NCBI GenBank assembly: GCA_913057235.1
Contig: CAJXNI010000002.1
Span: forward strand, 1-64,000
Length of the DNA: 64,000 nt
From: an uncultured Bacteroidota bacterium
Lineage (GTDB): Bacteria > Bacteroidota > Bacteroidia > Flavobacteriales > Schleiferiaceae
Reading direction: 5' to 3'
The notes below the pieces were generated by a model that was not told the DNA's origin, ran no database searches, and worked only from the letters and a program-made list of their open reading frames with translations. Both the position numbers and the translations under genes were made by a program. This document shows, one piece after another, positions 31,659 to 41,036 of the stretch; the stretch's first letter is position 1, and each line of letters opens with the position of its first letter.

Positions 31659-32318
31659 TTAACCTTCCTTCAACATTACCCCATCTTTCATAATCAACAT
31701 TCTATCGGCTGTAGCCGCTAGTTCTTTATTGTGGGTAATAATTACAAAGGTGGTGTTGAACTCTTGCCTAATTTGCCCAAATAGCTCATGCATTTCCCGG
31801 GCATTACGGCTATCCAGATTGCCAGTGGGCTCATCGGCCAAAACCACTTTGGGTTGATTCATGAGTGCCCGGGCTACAGCCACTCGCTGCTGCTCGCCAC
31901 CCGACATCCCAGAAGGTTTGTGCTCCATACGCTCTTTTAGCCCCATGAAATCCAAAAGCTTTTCTGCCTTTTCCAGCGCCTGTTTACGAGGTTGCTTTTG
32001 AATAAAACCTGGAATGGCCACATTCTCTAAAGCGGTGAACTCGGGAAGCAAATGGTGAAACTGAAACACAAAGCCAATATGGTCATTTCTAAACCGAGCC
32101 AGGGCTTTGGCCTTAAAAGTGCTAAGATCTTGATTATCAAAAAGAATGGTGCCAGTATCGGCCTTTTCCAGAGTTCCTAAAATTTGCAGGAAGGTGGTTT
32201 TGCCCGCACCGCTATCGCCCATAATGGATACGATCTCTCCCGCTTGAACTTGAAAGTCTACACCTTTAAGAACTTTAAGTTGACCAAAAGATTTTTCAAT
32301 TCCGCTGCAGCTGATCAT
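31659..32318 (-). CDS. lolD: ABC transporter ATP-binding protein, LolD-like
   Basis: A 219-residue ATPase of the lipoprotein-release (LolCDE)/MacB type. Walker A is [12 protein letters not shown] (about 35-46), the Q-loop [19 protein letters not shown], the signature [16 protein letters not shown] (about 137-152), Walker [14 protein letters not shown] and the H-loop [15 protein letters not shown] and EPTGNLDS are typical of LolD. The membrane partners LolC/LolE are not in the window, so the pump may also be another small exporter. The gene lies 42 bases from the DUF5916 gene on the same strand. Confidence 0.88.
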   Translation of the reverse strand: MISCSGIEKSFGQLKVLKGVDFQVQAGEIVSIMGDSGAGKTTFLQILGTLEKADTGTILFDNQDLSTFKAKALARFRNDHIGFVFQFHHLLPEFTALENVAIPGFIQKQPRKQALEKAEKLLDFMGLKERMEHKPSGMSGGEQQRVAVARALMNQPKVVLADEPTGNLDSRNAREMHELFGQIRQEFNTTFVIITHNKELAATADRMLIMKDGVMLKEG

Positions 32319-32360
32319 GCGTTGCTCATTTATGCCGTAAACCTAGCAAGAAACAGACAA

Positions 32361-34772
32361 TTACCCTTTTTTGCGTCTAAAAAAATTACGGGTACGGTTG
32401 TAGTCTAAAAAGTAGTTTAAGCGAATGGAAATATTGTTTTGCACTGGCGCCTCTAGTACTTGCTCTAAGTTTTGCTGGTAGCTCAAATTGGGACGCTCTC
32501 CCGTTTGAGCAATGGCCACGCGGTATAAAACGGTCATTTCACTGGCAGGGGCAAACCACCAGCTAAAGCGCAAATCCAGATTAAGGGTGTTAAAGTTGAT
32601 ATCTTCAATACCATCTACGTCAATGGCGTTAAGCCCACCGTTATTTTGCAGAGCAAAGAATTGCTCGTAATCTACCTGGCTCCAAAATTGGCGCAAGCGT
32701 AGGCTTAGGGTACTTACCGGATTAAACACGTAGCGCCCATCAATAATAGTGGTGAGATTTGTTACGTTTCTCCGCCCCATGAATACCTGGCCGTCTCGCA
32801 AATCGGCAAAACCGTGGTCATTCAAAATGCCTTCATACACCACTGAAGGCACCACAAAAAAATGATCGCCAATGCGGATGCGCGGCTCGGCATTGATGCG
32901 GTAGTACTCTCGGTTAAAAGTGTTAGTATGTTGGTAGGCTACCCGTAAATCCAGAGCCAGGGGTTTACGGTAGTCGGTGGAGATAAAAGATTCTATCCGG
33001 GCGTTTGCGGGTCTAAGAAAATAGGCCCCGGGTAGGCGCGGTTCAAAATAATCATAGCTCTCAACGGGTTGGGTGCGCAGGTTTACGCCCAGGCCGGTAA
33101 AGTCTCGTAAGAGAAAAAAGGTGTTAAAGCCCAAGGCCAGCTGCTCGTAGCGCTGCGGCTCATACAAACTGCTGTAAATGCTATAAAGCGTGTAGCTGGT
33201 ACGGTTAAACCAGCCCTTGGGTTTAAAGGTGAGGTACTCTATTTCACTGTAGGTTCGTATTTCATTATTGCGCTGCAAAAACCCCAGGTCGTTAGGATCG
33301 TAATCATCGGTTTTGAGGCTGGGTAGTACGGCCCAGCGCCAATGACCGTCTACATCGCCAAAACGCAAGGCGGCCTCATAACCGTCAGTGGTTTCTGTTT
33401 CATCAATTTGTACACTGCGTTTGGCCGTTACATCTAGTTTGTAGGTGCCGGTTTTATCAAACACAGAGGCCAGTAAAGCTGAAACATTGGCGTCTAAAAA
33501 CTGACCGTTGCGCAGCACATTGGTGTTTACAAAACTCACGGATGAATTGCGATTGAAGCGTTGGTCTAAGACCAAAACATTGTAATTGGTAAGCGGCTCA
33601 ATGAGCTGTTGCGAGGTGAGTCCGTTGGTGTCTGTAACGGTGCGGTAGTTATTATCAGTGATGGCGTTGAGTACCCCTATACCCAAATTACCCTGGGTGC
33701 GCCCCGAAACTTTGGTGGCGTTAATTAAACGGGTGAATTCAGTACGTACCTCGGCCAGACTGCTATCGTTGAGATTTTGGTTGGTTATATTTTTAGGTGC
33801 CCCACCAATTCTGCGGGAGTAAAACAGGTCACCAATGTTGAATAGCTCCGTACCCTCAGTGAAAAACTGTCGGTTTTCGGCAAACTGATTTTCAAAAGGG
33901 GAGAGGTTGAGAAACTGATTGTCAAAGGCTACCTGACCAAAATCAGGAATTAGGGTCATATCCAGCGTGAAACTTTGGTTGATGCCGTATTTAAGATCCA
34001 ATCCGGCATTAAAATCATAATTGGTTTGGCCTTCGAAATTATCGGCATAAGCCGACACGTAAGGCATAAAAGACAAGCGCACCGGAGCGTCAATATCCTT
34101 GACACCTTGTAAAATACCGGCCTGAAACTCGGCCGAGTAGCCCGAACCGCGGTCTATGAAATTCCAGCTGTATTGGTGCCGGTTGCGCCTGATGCTGCGA
34201 ATCATATTCAGGCCCCAATCCTGGTTGCCATTCTCGGGGAACCGCAAGGAGATGTAGGGAATTTCAATTTCACACACCCAGCCAAACTCCGTGATTTGCA
34301 CGGCACTGTGCCAAATACTGTTAAGACTAGGGTCATCGCCCGAAAGGGTGGTGCGGCTATCGGCTTGGGTGCCGGCAGCGGTTACGGCAAAATTGAAGTC
34401 ATTTAAGCCATCGTTAAAGGGGTTGATCCCAATCAGCACATAGTCTGTATTTTCATTGTAAGTGTCTCGTTCGGTTAGTTGCGTTAAAATGCTGTCTGGG
34501 TGGGGGTCATACATGGTTATGCCTAGGTAGAGCGCGTCATCGCTGTAAAGCACCCGCATTTCGGTTCTAAATTCCTGGGGTATGGGTTCCCCGTTTCCGG
34601 GGATGAGCATCCTGAAATTTTCACCCACGGGCGCCTGGGCCCAGGCAGAATCCTCTAAACTTCCGTCAATTACAAAGTCAGCATTGGTTTTTACGGCCGG
34701 CAATACCTTCTTTTCCAGCTGGGCAAAAAGCATAAAAGGACTAAGAAAAAGGGAAAGGAATGCAAACTTCAT
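32361..34772 (-). CDS. DUF5916/CBM9-like outer-membrane protein
   Basis: An 803-residue exported protein. After a signal peptide (MKFAFLSLFLSPFMLFAQ) comes a carbohydrate-binding-9-like beta-sandwich: VKTNADFVIDGSLEDSAWAQAPVGENFRM, LYSDDALYLGITMYD, EIEIPYISLRFPENGNQDWGLNM. The remainder (about 230-803) is a large barrel-like DUF5916 domain with QFAENRQFFTEGTELF, FYSRRIGG and a final strand NISIRLNYFLDYNRTRN. Such proteins are common in Bacteroidetes outer membranes. The ligand is unknown. No TonB-box or SusD partner is nearby, which argues against a PUL. Confidence 0.88.
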   Translation of the reverse strand: MKFAFLSLFLSPFMLFAQLEKKVLPAVKTNADFVIDGSLEDSAWAQAPVGENFRMLIPGNGEPIPQEFRTEMRVLYSDDALYLGITMYDPHPDSILTQLTERDTYNENTDYVLIGINPFNDGLNDFNFAVTAAGTQADSRTTLSGDDPSLNSIWHSAVQITEFGWVCEIEIPYISLRFPENGNQDWGLNMIRSIRRNRHQYSWNFIDRGSGYSAEFQAGILQGVKDIDAPVRLSFMPYVSAYADNFEGQTNYDFNAGLDLKYGINQSFTLDMTLIPDFGQVAFDNQFLNLSPFENQFAENRQFFTEGTELFNIGDLFYSRRIGGAPKNITNQNLNDSSLAEVRTEFTRLINATKVSGRTQGNLGIGVLNAITDNNYRTVTDTNGLTSQQLIEPLTNYNVLVLDQRFNRNSSVSFVNTNVLRNGQFLDANVSALLASVFDKTGTYKLDVTAKRSVQIDETETTDGYEAALRFGDVDGHWRWAVLPSLKTDDYDPNDLGFLQRNNEIRTYSEIEYLTFKPKGWFNRTSYTLYSIYSSLYEPQRYEQLALGFNTFFLLRDFTGLGVNLRTQPVESYDYFEPRLPGAYFLRPANARIESFISTDYRKPLALDLRVAYQHTNTFNREYYRINAEPRIRIGDHFFVVPSVVYEGILNDHGFADLRDGQVFMGRRNVTNLTTIIDGRYVFNPVSTLSLRLRQFWSQVDYEQFFALQNNGGLNAIDVDGIEDINFNTLNLDLRFSWWFAPASEMTVLYRVAIAQTGERPNLSYQQNLEQVLEAPVQNNISIRLNYFLDYNRTRNFFRRKKG

Positions 34773-34900
34773 GAATCAACCTGAATTGGCGTGCAAAAGT
34801 AATTTTTTGCCTTTAAAAAAGACCAGAACCTCAGTAAAGCGGGGCAGGTTTAAAAGGTTTCTAAAATATTAATCAGAATCGTTCACAAAGTGGCTGAAAA

Positions 34901-34932
34901 TTTTCGTGCTATGGTTCTTCCGTCTATTTTTG
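34901..34932 (+). promoter_or_regulatory. Candidate promoter of sucC
   Basis: TATTTTTG at 34925-34932 matches the -7 consensus TAnnTTTG. A weak -33 box, TTTTCG at 34901-34906, lies 18 bases upstream. The implied leader to ATG 34957 is about 20 bases. Confidence 0.5.
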
Positions 34933-34956
34933 CGCAAGCATTGAAAAAATTCAAAA

Positions 34957-36144
34957 ATGAATCTACACGAATTTCAAGGTAAAGATATTTTAGCCTCTTA
35001 CGGTGTAAACGTACAAAAGGGCATTGTAGCCACTACCGCTGATGAAGCCGTAGAAGCCGCTAAAAAATTAAACGCTGAAACCGGTACTGAATGGTATGTG
35101 GTAAAAGCGCAAATTCACGCAGGTGGCCGTGGTAAAGGTGGCGGTGTAAAGCTGGCCAAGTCTTTAGACGAAGTACGCAGCATTTCTGAAGAAATATTGG
35201 GTATGATGCTGGTAACCCCTCAAACCAGTAAGGAAGGTAAAAAAGTACATCAGGTAATGATTGCCGAAGATGTGTACTATCCTGGCGAGAGCGAAACCTC
35301 TGAAATTTATATGTCGGTTTTATTAAACCGCGAGACGGGCCGCAATATGATCATGTATTCAACTGAAGGGGGCATGGACATTGAAACCGTTGCGGAAGAA
35401 ACTCCAGATCGCATCTTTACCGAAGAAATTGACCCTAAGGTAGGTTTGCAAGGTTTTCAGGCGCGTAAAATTGCCTTCAACTTAGGCCTTAGCGGAAAAG
35501 CCTTTAAGGAAATGACCAAGTTTGTAAGCAGCCTTTACAATGCGTATGAAGGTATTGACGCCAGCCTGTTTGAAATTAACCCGGTTTTAAAAACCAGTGA
35601 CGATAAAATTTTAGCGGTTGACGCTAAAGTAACCCTTGATGACAACGGACTATTCCGTCACAAAGACTACGCAGCTTTACGCGATAAACGCGAAGAAGAC
35701 CCCACTGATGTGGAAGCCGGAGAAGCGGGCTTGAATTTTGTGAACTTAGACGGTAACGTAGGCTGCATGGTAAATGGAGCCGGTTTAGCCATGGCTACTA
35801 TGGATATTATTAAAATGGCAGGTGGCAACCCCGCTAACTTTCTAGATGTGGGAGGTACCGCTGATGCGGCTCGTGTTGAAAAGGCCTTCCGTATTATTTT
35901 AAGAGACGATAAGGTGCAAGCCATTCTGGTAAATATTTTTGGTGGTATTGTACGTTGTGATCGTGTGGCACAAGGGATTATTGATGCTTACAAAAACATT
36001 GAAGACATTAACATTCCCATAATTGTGCGTTTGCAAGGAACCAATGCGGTAGAAGCCAAGAAAATGATTGACGAAAGTGGGCTGAAAGTGCACTCAGCCA
36101 TTGCTTTGCAGGAGGCAGCCGATAAAGTAAAAGAGTTGGTGTAA
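34957..36144 (+). CDS. sucC: Succinyl-CoA synthetase beta subunit (ADP/GDP-forming)
   Basis: The beta subunit of the citric-acid-cycle ligase that couples succinyl-CoA hydrolysis to nucleotide phosphorylation. The 395-residue protein starts MNLHEFQGKDILASYGV, the standard ATP-grasp opening. It has QIHAGGRGKGGGVKLAKSL (about 51-69), LFEINPVLKTSDDKILAVDAKV (about 207-228), and the C-terminal CoA-ligase domain NGAGLAMATMDIIKMAGGNPANFLDVGGTADAARV, then NIFGGIVRCDRVAQGII. The alpha subunit gene sucD is not adjacent. An intrinsic terminator follows at 36162-36197. Confidence 0.97.
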   Translation: MNLHEFQGKDILASYGVNVQKGIVATTADEAVEAAKKLNAETGTEWYVVKAQIHAGGRGKGGGVKLAKSLDEVRSISEEILGMMLVTPQTSKEGKKVHQVMIAEDVYYPGESETSEIYMSVLLNRETGRNMIMYSTEGGMDIETVAEETPDRIFTEEIDPKVGLQGFQARKIAFNLGLSGKAFKEMTKFVSSLYNAYEGIDASLFEINPVLKTSDDKILAVDAKVTLDDNGLFRHKDYAALRDKREEDPTDVEAGEAGLNFVNLDGNVGCMVNGAGLAMATMDIIKMAGGNPANFLDVGGTADAARVEKAFRIILRDDKVQAILVNIFGGIVRCDRVAQGIIDAYKNIEDINIPIIVRLQGTNAVEAKKMIDESGLKVHSAIALQEAADKVKELV

Positions 36145-36161
36145 AACCTTACGCTTGATAT

Positions 36162-36197
36162 AAAAAAAAGCCCACTGAATTTCAGCGGGCTTTTTTT
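36162..36197. terminator. Intrinsic terminator between sucC and msrB
   Basis: The stem pairs GCCCACTG with CAGCGGGC (one mismatch) around a short AATTT loop, flanked by A8 on the left and T7 on the right, so it works on either strand for the convergent sucC and msrB. Confidence 0.88.
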
Positions 36198-36217
36198 ATG
36201 GGTGCTATTCCAATTTC

Positions 36218-36733
36218 TTACTTTTCTTCCTTGGATTTTGGGCTCTTGGCGCCTTCTTTCTCAAAATCAAGAGCCGCTGAGTTTATGCAGTAGCGCAAGC
36301 CGGTTTCAGTGGGGCCATCGTTAAAAACATGGCCTAAGTGCCCACCGCAGTTCGCACAAAGTACTTCGGTACGCACCATGCCGTGGCTACGGTCTTCGCG
36401 TTCAATAATGGCGTCATTTTCGGCCACGTTATCAAAGCTAGGCCAACCGCAATGACTTTCAAATTTGTCATCGCTGCCAAAGAGTACCGCATCACAACCT
36501 GCGCAGCGGTACTCACCTTTTTCAAAATGCAAATTGTATTTACCCGTTCCTGGGCGTTCGGTGCCTGCTTCGCGTAAAACAAAATATTGATCAGGGCTTA
36601 GTTCCTGCTTCCATTCTTCATCTGTCTTTTTAACCTTCACTTCTAACTCTTCTTTTGCGGTTTCACTTTTATTTTGGGCGGTGCAACTTATGGCCACTAA
36701 AAAAGCCAAAGCACCTAAATAACTATTTTTCAT
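36218..36733 (-). CDS. msrB: Peptide-methionine (R)-S-oxide reductase, lipoprotein form
   Basis: A 171-residue enzyme that repairs methionine-R-sulfoxide. The N-terminus carries a lipobox (LVAISCTAQ), so it acts in the envelope, followed by a lysine-rich linker. The MsrB domain has both zinc CxxC pairs, YRCAGCDAVLF and VLCANCGGHLGHVFNDGP, the SHCGWPSFD motif and the catalytic cysteine in GLRYCINSAALDF. Length after the linker is the normal 120 residues. The gene ends near the terminator shared with sucC. Confidence 0.95.
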   Translation of the reverse strand: MKNSYLGALAFLVAISCTAQNKSETAKEELEVKVKKTDEEWKQELSPDQYFVLREAGTERPGTGKYNLHFEKGEYRCAGCDAVLFGSDDKFESHCGWPSFDNVAENDAIIEREDRSHGMVRTEVLCANCGGHLGHVFNDGPTETGLRYCINSAALDFEKEGAKSPKSKEEK

Positions 36734-36771
36734 AAGACTGCTTTATTAATATAAACGAGAAAAAGCCCTAC

Positions 36772-37566
36772 TCAGTTCTTAAAGAAATCATAAAGTAATT
36801 TCAGCACCTTTGGGTCCATCAAAATTCTGCGGTGACCTAAGCCTTTGGTTAGGTGTAATTTAGCGTGACTCCAAGCCGCAGCCGATTCACTAGCATTCTT
36901 CACCGGCACATCGCGATCGTCTTTGTCATGCAGAATTAAACCTTTAGGGTTGTACTTTTGGGCGAGGCTTACCGTGCTCACTTCATCTACGCTCAGTTGG
37001 TAACGCTTTTCCAGATACTGAATAATGCCTTTTGCCACCTTGGCATTGGCCTTTACCTGAGCGCAAAAATCGCCAATCACATTGGGAATGGTGCTGGGAG
37101 TACCAATGATGGCCAATTGTTGAAAATGAATACCACGCTCCATGGCGTTAAACAAAGCTAATCCCCCCAGTGAGTGGCCTATGGCACCATAGACTGGCCC
37201 CAGTTTTTGCTGGGTAGTTTCAATAGCATCCACAAACTCCAGCATGTGGGAGCGTTTGCCACGATGGTCTCCATGGCCTGGTGCATCAATCGCCAAAAGG
37301 CGGTACTGTTTTTTGAGGTCTTCCGCTATTTTAAAAAACTGGCTGCCCCGGCCGCTCCAGCCGTGAATCAAAATAAGGGTTTGGCGGCCTTCACCCAGTT
37401 CAAACACCTTAAAGGGCTTTCCTTCTGCGGTTTGCAATTCATGGGTGATGCTTTCTGTGCGAAAGGGTTTTTCCCTTTCGGGGATGGGGAAGGGGATGGG
37501 TTGAAAAAATAAGCGCAGTGCAAAGCGCGTAGCCCCGCGGGTAGAAAGGGCGCAAAGCAAGCGCAT
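36772..37566 (-). CDS. Alpha/beta hydrolase
   Basis: A 264-residue alpha/beta-hydrolase. The oxyanion region is LILIHGWSGRGSQFF (about 68-82), followed by LLAIDAPGHGDHRG, the nucleophile elbow GHSLGGLALF (Ser near residue 130), the acid in LILHDKDDRDVP and the catalytic His in GLGHRRI. All three triad residues are visible. The N-terminal 45 residues (MRLLCALSTRGATRFALRLF) are basic and hydrophobic, perhaps a membrane association segment. The substrate is unknown. The gene stands alone. Bases 37567-37750 upstream show no gene. Confidence 0.85.
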   Translation of the reverse strand: MRLLCALSTRGATRFALRLFFQPIPFPIPEREKPFRTESITHELQTAEGKPFKVFELGEGRQTLILIHGWSGRGSQFFKIAEDLKKQYRLLAIDAPGHGDHRGKRSHMLEFVDAIETTQQKLGPVYGAIGHSLGGLALFNAMERGIHFQQLAIIGTPSTIPNVIGDFCAQVKANAKVAKGIIQYLEKRYQLSVDEVSTVSLAQKYNPKGLILHDKDDRDVPVKNASESAAAWSHAKLHLTKGLGHRRILMDPKVLKLLYDFFKN

Positions 37567-37750
37567 GGTTAGGGTAATGTAAACGGGAAGCTCAAAGCTA
37601 CGCTGTTTCTCGGGAGTCGAAGTCTCGATAGCATTAGAATTTAACCCAAAGATACAGGCATTTCTAACAGAAACTAATAGCTATTTAAATGGTATCTGAG
37701 AATTTTTTAAAGCCCTGGAGCCGAGTTTCAATAAGCAAACACTCTTAAAC

Positions 37751-38455
37751 TTAGAACACAAAGGTGAGATAAATGGCTACCGGCAGGTTTATCGAAGTTA
37801 AGGTGAGCCGGCTCTGGTCTTCATCTTCGTTACGGGAGTATTCCAGGTTGCCCGAAAAATCTTCAATAAAGCGCTCGTTTACTATTTTCTGATTGTCGTT
37901 AAAACGCGTAAAATACAGGCTAGCTTCCGTACCCAATTTTAAGCGCGGAGTAATATAATAGTCAAAGGTTAGGCGCGGCCCACCTCCAAAGCCAATGCTT
38001 GAAGAAGTGGTGCGGGTAATGCTACTGTCAGTAACGCCACCGCCTCCAAAATTATTGACACTTACCGTTTTTACGCTTTGATTGCTGAAGAGCAAATCAA
38101 AGCTAATACCAGCTTCAAAACCTTTGCCTAAGTCACGCTTAAGCGCATAGCCCGCTCTAAAATCAATCGAGAAGTTATCGCTTTTCAAATCGTCTTCGTC
38201 AACGTCTTCCAAAAAGCTAAGGCCCAGGCCAAAGTTGAATTCATTTTGGTTGTTGGGGTTGCGGATGGCGTAGCGCAGCAGGTAAGGATTAGTAACCTGA
38301 TCTGAAGCGCCCAAACTCAAAATTTGCCGTAAAAGCGGATTGGCCTGTATGCCTATGTGATGCGTGGTTTGATTTTGCAAACGGTTGGTTTGTGCTTTTA
38401 AACTGCCGGTGGTAAAACCGAGTGCCAAAAGCAAGGCAACAGAAAAATATTTCAT
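37751..38455 (-). CDS. Outer-membrane beta-barrel protein (unnamed)
   Basis: A 234-residue protein with a signal peptide (MKYFSVALLLALGFTTGSLK, cut at AQ). It has repeated amphipathic strands such as EFNFGLGLSFLED, FSIDFRAGYALKRDL, GFEAGISFDLLFSN and LKLGTEASLYFTRF, ending LPVAIYLTFVF, a typical barrel C-terminus. It resembles outer-membrane beta-barrel domain families (PF13505/PF13568 type). It lies one base past the stop region of the cytochrome c peroxidase gene on the same strand, so the two form an operon. Confidence 0.75.
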   Translation of the reverse strand: MKYFSVALLLALGFTTGSLKAQTNRLQNQTTHHIGIQANPLLRQILSLGASDQVTNPYLLRYAIRNPNNQNEFNFGLGLSFLEDVDEDDLKSDNFSIDFRAGYALKRDLGKGFEAGISFDLLFSNQSVKTVSVNNFGGGGVTDSSITRTTSSSIGFGGGPRLTFDYYITPRLKLGTEASLYFTRFNDNQKIVNERFIEDFSGNLEYSRNEDEDQSRLTLTSINLPVAIYLTFVF

Positions 38456-38456
38456 G

Positions 38457-39563
38457 TTAGTTTTTGGTAAAAGGGTCTGAGAGTAAAGGATTTGTAAGCA
38501 GGTCGTTAGAAGTGAGCGTTTTTAGAAAAGCAATTAAGTCAGCTTTTTCCTGGGCCGTAATGTTTAAACGCATGGGCGAGCCATTAGGTCCTTTGAGGCG
38601 CTCATCTAAATTGGGGTGGTTTTGCACCCCCGTACTGTAGTGATCAATTACCTGCTCTAGGGTTTCAAAGCGGCCGTCATGCATGTATGGGGCTGTAAGG
38701 GTTACGTTACGCAGGTTGGGAATTTTGAATTTCCCACGATCTGCATGGTTTAGCGTTACGTCTGCTCTTCCTTGGTCACTGTAATTTTGGTCAAGCCCGA
38801 TGTTTACCAATTCGCCATCATCTAACTGGTTGGGGTTGTACCCGATGGGGGAGTGCAAAGCATGGCAACTGCCACAGTTGTATTTGCCAAAAAATAAATT
38901 TAAGCCGCGGCTTTCAGCTTCATTAAAACTTAAATGCTCATTAAAGGTAAAACTGTTTTGGTCAAACCGGGTATCATCGGCCCTGAGCCTAAACACAAAT
39001 TCACTTAGGGCAGTAGCAATACGTTCCATGTTCACGGTATTGTCTCCAAAAGCCTTGGTAAAAAGGTTGGCGTAATAAGAACGGCTTTGCACTCTTTCAA
39101 TTAGTTCGCCTGTATGATCCATACCCATTTCTACGTGGTTGAAAAAAGGCATGGTGAGTGCTGAACCTAAATTTTCTACGCGGCCATCCCAAAATAATTT
39201 TTGACTGCCAAAATTGCCATTGGCCAGGGGGCGGGCAAACATGCCCAGGTTTTGAATAGGAGGGGTGTTTCTAGCAGCGGGGAGCCTTTCCATGCCAGGA
39301 CTGAATTTTTGATCATCGGCAAAAGCCAAAGACTGTTTGTGGCATGAACCGCAAGAAACGGAGTAATTGGCAGAGAGCGCTTCATCATAAAACAAAACGC
39401 GCCCTAATTGCTGCACGTCACTAAAGACCTCGCCATTGGGCCCATTGTAGTTTAACTCTAATTTGGTTTGCGAAGCTCCTTTAATGAATTCATCTTCATT
39501 ACAGGCCACCACAAGAATGGCCAGGCTTAAAGCCGATAGAACAATCAATGATTTAATACGCAT
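38457..39563 (-). CDS. Di-haem cytochrome c peroxidase (MauG/CcpA-like), lipoprotein
   Basis: A 368-residue protein from ATG 39563, chosen because it begins the lipoprotein signal MRIKSLIVLSALSLAILVVAC. Two haem-binding CxxCH motifs are visible: VSCGSCHKQSLAF and YNCGSCHALHSP. The family motifs LFYDEALSANYS, RNTPPIQNLG, FWDGRVENLG, FKIPNLRNVTLTAPYMHDGRF and LIAFLKTL are all present. It reduces hydrogen peroxide in the periplasm with electrons from cytochromes, or acts as a MauG-type oxidase. Its stop is followed within a base by the barrel gene. Confidence 0.94.
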   Translation of the reverse strand: MRIKSLIVLSALSLAILVVACNEDEFIKGASQTKLELNYNGPNGEVFSDVQQLGRVLFYDEALSANYSVSCGSCHKQSLAFADDQKFSPGMERLPAARNTPPIQNLGMFARPLANGNFGSQKLFWDGRVENLGSALTMPFFNHVEMGMDHTGELIERVQSRSYYANLFTKAFGDNTVNMERIATALSEFVFRLRADDTRFDQNSFTFNEHLSFNEAESRGLNLFFGKYNCGSCHALHSPIGYNPNQLDDGELVNIGLDQNYSDQGRADVTLNHADRGKFKIPNLRNVTLTAPYMHDGRFETLEQVIDHYSTGVQNHPNLDERLKGPNGSPMRLNITAQEKADLIAFLKTLTSNDLLTNPLLSDPFTKN

Positions 39564-39758
39564 GATGAGAGAATTAAGGCAGAAAGGTAAGAAAAATAGG
39601 AAGCTTGCTGAATTTTTTAGGCAGACCTTAGGCAGGGAATGATTCACCGCGCTTTTTAATAATTAATAGAACACCTTGAGCCAGGGTATAGAATTTAAAG
39701 CGGCTGGAATTAAAGGCTAGGGTAGTATTAAGCAATTAAAACTCATGAAGAATTAAAC

Positions 39759-40832
39759 TTATGAACCCTCAGAGCGGTAGGAAAGAATTTCGTAATCCTT
39801 CATCACACGCAGGCCTAGTAGTCCATCCGCGAAAGCGTACTTAACCGAATGGCCATACCGCAAGGCCTTACCGGGATAGACCAGCCGGATACCCAGATAG
39901 TTGGTGTAGGCATCATTTTCAAGCAGCAAAATGGGCGCTTCATCATAATTGGGTTTGTTGCTGTAGTGGCTGTAGGTTTTAGTAGTGTAAGGCCTAAAAG
40001 TATAGGTTTCGGTCTGTAGGTTAGAGGCAAACAGGTAGTTCACCAAAAAGAAAAGGTTAAAGAGACCTGGCAGCAGTCCGTAGGCATAGAAAGAGCGGGT
40101 GTAGGGATTGCGCGGAATACGCGGGTTGTATTTTACCAGGGTAAAACCCAGCGCAATGCTTAGGGCCAGTAAGCTGCCCGAGAGCCATAGTGGTATTAAA
40201 GTGTGCATAACCACTTTTAGAAAAAGAAAAAGGTTGAGCCCCGCCAGAGCCAGCACCAAAAAGGTACGGGTGGTAACTATGCGATAAAGGGCCGAAAATA
40301 GCAACGAAAGCCGAATGTTGCTTTCGGGCTTTAAGGCTCCCTGCCAAATGGGAATTCCGGCCAAGCCAATCACTAAGGTAAACCAAAAGCCCAGGTAGGT
40401 TTCTCGGCTGAGGCCTAAAATGGGTGGCACTATACACATGCTGAGCAGGAGGTAAAAGCCCATATTGTCGCCAATAATATCCAGAGCCAGTTCATTTTTA
40501 TAATAGCTACTGTTCTTAAAAGCGCGGTATTTCATGCGGGCATGTTTACGCGCTCTTTCCCGGGCTTTTTCACGTTCTTCCTCACGCCATTGGCGGTAGG
40601 TTTTTCGTACTGGGCGTGCCTGGTAACTGCGTTTTTGCTCTGAGTAAATTTTACCCGTTTTACGGTTGATTAAATACTCGTAGGCTTCATTGATCTCGAC
40701 AAAGCGCTCCTGCGCATCTTCCGCAGGATTTAAATCGGGGTGGTATTGTTTGGCTTTTTTGCGGTAGGCCTTTTTTATTTCGCTTAAGGTGGCTCTAGGC
40801 TTTAAGCCGAGTAATTGGTAGTAGGCAGTCAT
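39759..40832 (-). CDS. J-domain (DnaJ-like) membrane protein
   Basis: A 357-residue protein. Residues 1-60 form a J-domain with the HPD motif: [46 protein letters not shown] basic linker (about 65-105, [20 protein letters not shown]) is followed by about five hydrophobic segments (about 120-270) and a soluble C-terminal part. It presumably recruits DnaK to the inner membrane. The HPD triplet is intact. It is monocistronic. The 203-base space upstream holds a GC-rich palindrome (40953-40975) and no gene. Confidence 0.88.
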   Translation of the reverse strand: MTAYYQLLGLKPRATLSEIKKAYRKKAKQYHPDLNPAEDAQERFVEINEAYEYLINRKTGKIYSEQKRSYQARPVRKTYRQWREEEREKARERARKHARMKYRAFKNSSYYKNELALDIIGDNMGFYLLLSMCIVPPILGLSRETYLGFWFTLVIGLAGIPIWQGALKPESNIRLSLLFSALYRIVTTRTFLVLALAGLNLFLFLKVVMHTLIPLWLSGSLLALSIALGFTLVKYNPRIPRNPYTRSFYAYGLLPGLFNLFFLVNYLFASNLQTETYTFRPYTTKTYSHYSNKPNYDEAPILLLENDAYTNYLGIRLVYPGKALRYGHSVKYAFADGLLGLRVMKDYEILSYRSEGS

Positions 40833-40952
40833 TTTTTACAGAAGACAGAATGCCGGCAAGATAGGGGAAAAGGAGGTTTTTGAGAGATGTTACACAGCGT
40901 CAAATTCTGGGCATAGGGCCCAGCAGGCGAATTAAATAAGTGCGTTACAACG

Positions 40953-40975
40953 CGAACGCGCATCATGCGCGCTCG
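40953..40975. repeat. GC-rich 23-bp near-perfect palindrome
   Basis: Arms CGAACGCGCAT and ATGCGCGCTCG match at 10 of 11 positions around a central C. It lies 121 bp upstream of the J-domain gene and 62 bp past the carboxylase stop. There is no T tract, so a terminator is unlikely. An operator or dispersed repeat is possible. Confidence 0.4.
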
Positions 40976-41036
40976 AACAGGGAGATTTTCTCAAATCCCA
41001 CCTCTCACATCTAAAGTCTAATATCTCAGCTCTCTT

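Noticed and set aside
32361-34772. Polysaccharide-utilisation locus suggested by the CBM9-like domain
   Set aside because: No SusC/SusD pair or glycoside hydrolase lies nearby; DUF5916 proteins often occur alone.
37610-37645. Short inverted segments around CTCGGGAGTCGAAGTCTCGA
   Set aside because: Arms are too short and imperfect to call a terminator or repeat from one copy.
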